From Opitutales bacterium (GTDB lineage: Bacteria > Verrucomicrobiota > Verrucomicrobiia > Opitutales > UBA9783): 6,387 bases of DNA. Position 1 is the first letter of the stretch. Each line of letters begins with the position of its first letter. Location of the stretch: the NCBI GenBank assembly GCA_017479315.1, contig JAFVCI010000077.1:1-6387 (forward strand), read 5' to 3'. A program made the translations under genes and the position numbers. This document shows positions 5,393-6,387 of the stretch, in pieces. The notes under the pieces were generated by a model. It had not been told where the DNA came from. It was given only the letters and a program-made list of their open reading frames with translations, and did no database searches.

Positions 5393-6352
5393 ATGAAAAC
5401 TTACAAACTTCATTTATCGCCCTACGGCACCTTCGAACATCCCGAGGGTCTGCAAAGCATCTCGTCCGCCGATGCACAACGGTGCATTCGGAAAACGCGC
5501 ACGTGGCGGTTCCGTCTCGGGCTGAAAAAAATCCCTGTCTACCTCGGGCATCCCGACGATCCGCTGTTTAAGAGCGAACATTCGGATCCGCGCATTTACG
5601 GCTATGTAAAAAATTTGTGCGCCGATAAAGACGGTCTGTGGGTGTCGGTGAAATTCACAAAATACGGTCGCATATTCCTGTCCAAATCGCCGCGACACTA
5701 CCTGTCGCCGCGCTGGGTACTTTGCAAAACGGAAAATCAAACCGCTTATCATCCCGAACGTCTTCTTTCCGTCGGTCTGACGCAACACCCGAATTTGCCC
5801 GTTCAACCGATTGTGTTCGAAGTGTCGACGAAAAAAAGCTTCGGACTTCGTACTCTCCTGCGATTTTTGAAGAAACGGCAGATTTCGTCCAAAACGTCGC
5901 GACCGCAAAAAAGCAACGTTCATCCCGACAGCGGATTTCGTAAGAGTTTCGCAACGTTCATCAAACACCTGCGTCAGACGTTTGTCGCAAAAATCAAACA
6001 AGCGACACCGACCGTCGACACTCAGTCCCCTACCCCACTTCCGACATCCGACGAAGATCCATTCTCAGGTCATCGAACACCGTTGTCGTCGGATTTACAC
6101 GGTACGCAGACGCGCGAAGAAAAACGGCGTATTCTGCAGTTCGGACAGGCGGTTCGGGCGCGCATGAAAGCGACGGGCGAAAGTTATCCCGAGGCTTGGA
6201 ATGTGTTGCTTCATCAAACACCGTCGGTTTTTACAAACAATCGTCCGAATGCAACTGAAGGCGAACATTCCGAACCGCCGACGGCTCGTCCGAAACGCAA
6301 CAATTTCGTACCGCGATCGTTGAAACCGAAAGCGGTTACGGAAAATTCGTGA
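5393..6352 (+). CDS. Phage head maturation protease/scaffold, Mu gpI type
   Basis: A 319-residue protein whose first 145 residues fit the Mu I-like head protease, which removes scaffold and trims head proteins during prohead maturation. Signature pieces are KKIPVYLGHPDDPLF (45-59), DPRIYGYVKNL (65-75), GLWVSVKFTKYGR (81-93), RHYLSPRW (101-108) and LLSVGLTQHPNLPVQPI (124-140). H53 and S126 are candidate catalytic residues by analogy with Ser/His prohead proteases; this is inference. Residues 145-240 are basic and rich in S, T and P, unlike a usual coiled scaffold. A conserved-looking tail piece, FGQAVRARMKATGESYPEAWNVL (250-272), occurs in many phage proteins of this type. M258 is the only internal methionine, so an ATG-started separate scaffold, as with Mu Z, is not evident. 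There is no clear Shine-Dalgarno; the leader is AT-rich. Confidence 0.88.
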   Translation: MKTYKLHLSPYGTFEHPEGLQSISSADAQRCIRKTRTWRFRLGLKKIPVYLGHPDDPLFKSEHSDPRIYGYVKNLCADKDGLWVSVKFTKYGRIFLSKSPRHYLSPRWVLCKTENQTAYHPERLLSVGLTQHPNLPVQPIVFEVSTKKSFGLRTLLRFLKKRQISSKTSRPQKSNVHPDSGFRKSFATFIKHLRQTFVAKIKQATPTVDTQSPTPLPTSDEDPFSGHRTPLSSDLHGTQTREEKRRILQFGQAVRARMKATGESYPEAWNVLLHQTPSVFTNNRPNATEGEHSEPPTARPKRNNFVPRSLKPKAVTENS

Positions 6353-6356
6353 ATTA

Positions 6357-6384
6357 AACCCTTTTTTAACCCTTTTTTTAACCT
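6357..6384 (+). repeat. Tandem pyrimidine-rich repeat leader before the next gene
   Basis: Two and a half copies of a unit AACCC plus a T run lie between the protease stop and the final ATG: AACCCTTTTTT (6357-6367), AACCC with seven T (6368-6379), then AACCT (6380-6384). There is no purine-rich Shine-Dalgarno. By position this is the 5' leader of the most abundant head gene, so a U-rich translational enhancer or a promoter element is possible. Function is unproven. Confidence 0.5.
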
Positions 6385-6387
6385 ATG
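6385..6387 (+). CDS. Start codon of the next head gene (3' partial, one codon)
   Basis: The last three bases are ATG, 32 bases after the protease stop and in the same direction. In Mu-type head modules the gene after the protease encodes a decoration protein or the major capsid protein. Only position supports this call. Confidence 0.3.

Overview
The window joins the 3' part of a bacterial housekeeping gene, dnaX (clamp-loader subunit of DNA polymerase III), to the start of a Mu-type phage head and packaging module. Everything I can support as coding lies on the + strand. The host is a bacterium of moderate GC. The DnaX fragment is ordinary for bacteria. The lack of clear Shine-Dalgarno sequences before most genes and the DnaX wording would fit a Verrucomicrobiota/PVC-like lineage, but this is a weak guess that the sequence alone cannot settle.

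Region 1 (1-1163): dnaX, truncated at its 5' end by the window edge. The reading frame entered at base 1 ends at 738, just after an uninterrupted run of nine A residues (720-728). The -1 frame stays open from that run to 1163 and encodes a charged linker and C-terminal tail. This is the layout of dnaX genes that make a short gamma and a long tau product by slippage on an A tract.

Region 2 (1164-1521): about 360 bases with no convincing gene. It holds several inverted repeats, one of them followed by six T residues and a good candidate terminator for dnaX. It is the junction between host gene and phage genes.

Region 3 (1522-6387): a tightly packed run of phage genes. In order these are a three-segment membrane protein (holin-like), a small winged-helix-like protein, a helical 110-residue protein in the small-terminase position, the large terminase (Mu gp28 type), a 90-residue unknown, the portal (DUF935, Mu gp29 type), and the head protease/scaffold (Mu gpI type). 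The window ends on an ATG where the next gene, by position a major capsid or decoration protein, should begin. Two junctions are ATGA overlaps, one is a 29-base overlap, and the others are 9-32 base gaps, so the set reads as one operon. Together the products would recruit and cut DNA (terminases), dock the motor on the shell (portal), mature the prohead (protease) and help release particles (holin).

The most interesting points are the A9 frameshift site in dnaX, the head module lying directly behind dnaX with no integrase, transposase or repressor in view, the absence of a Mu F-like gene between portal and protease, the unknown 90-residue gene between terminase and portal, and the tandem pyrimidine-rich repeats just before the final ATG. 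I see no tRNA, rRNA, CRISPR array or insertion sequence.
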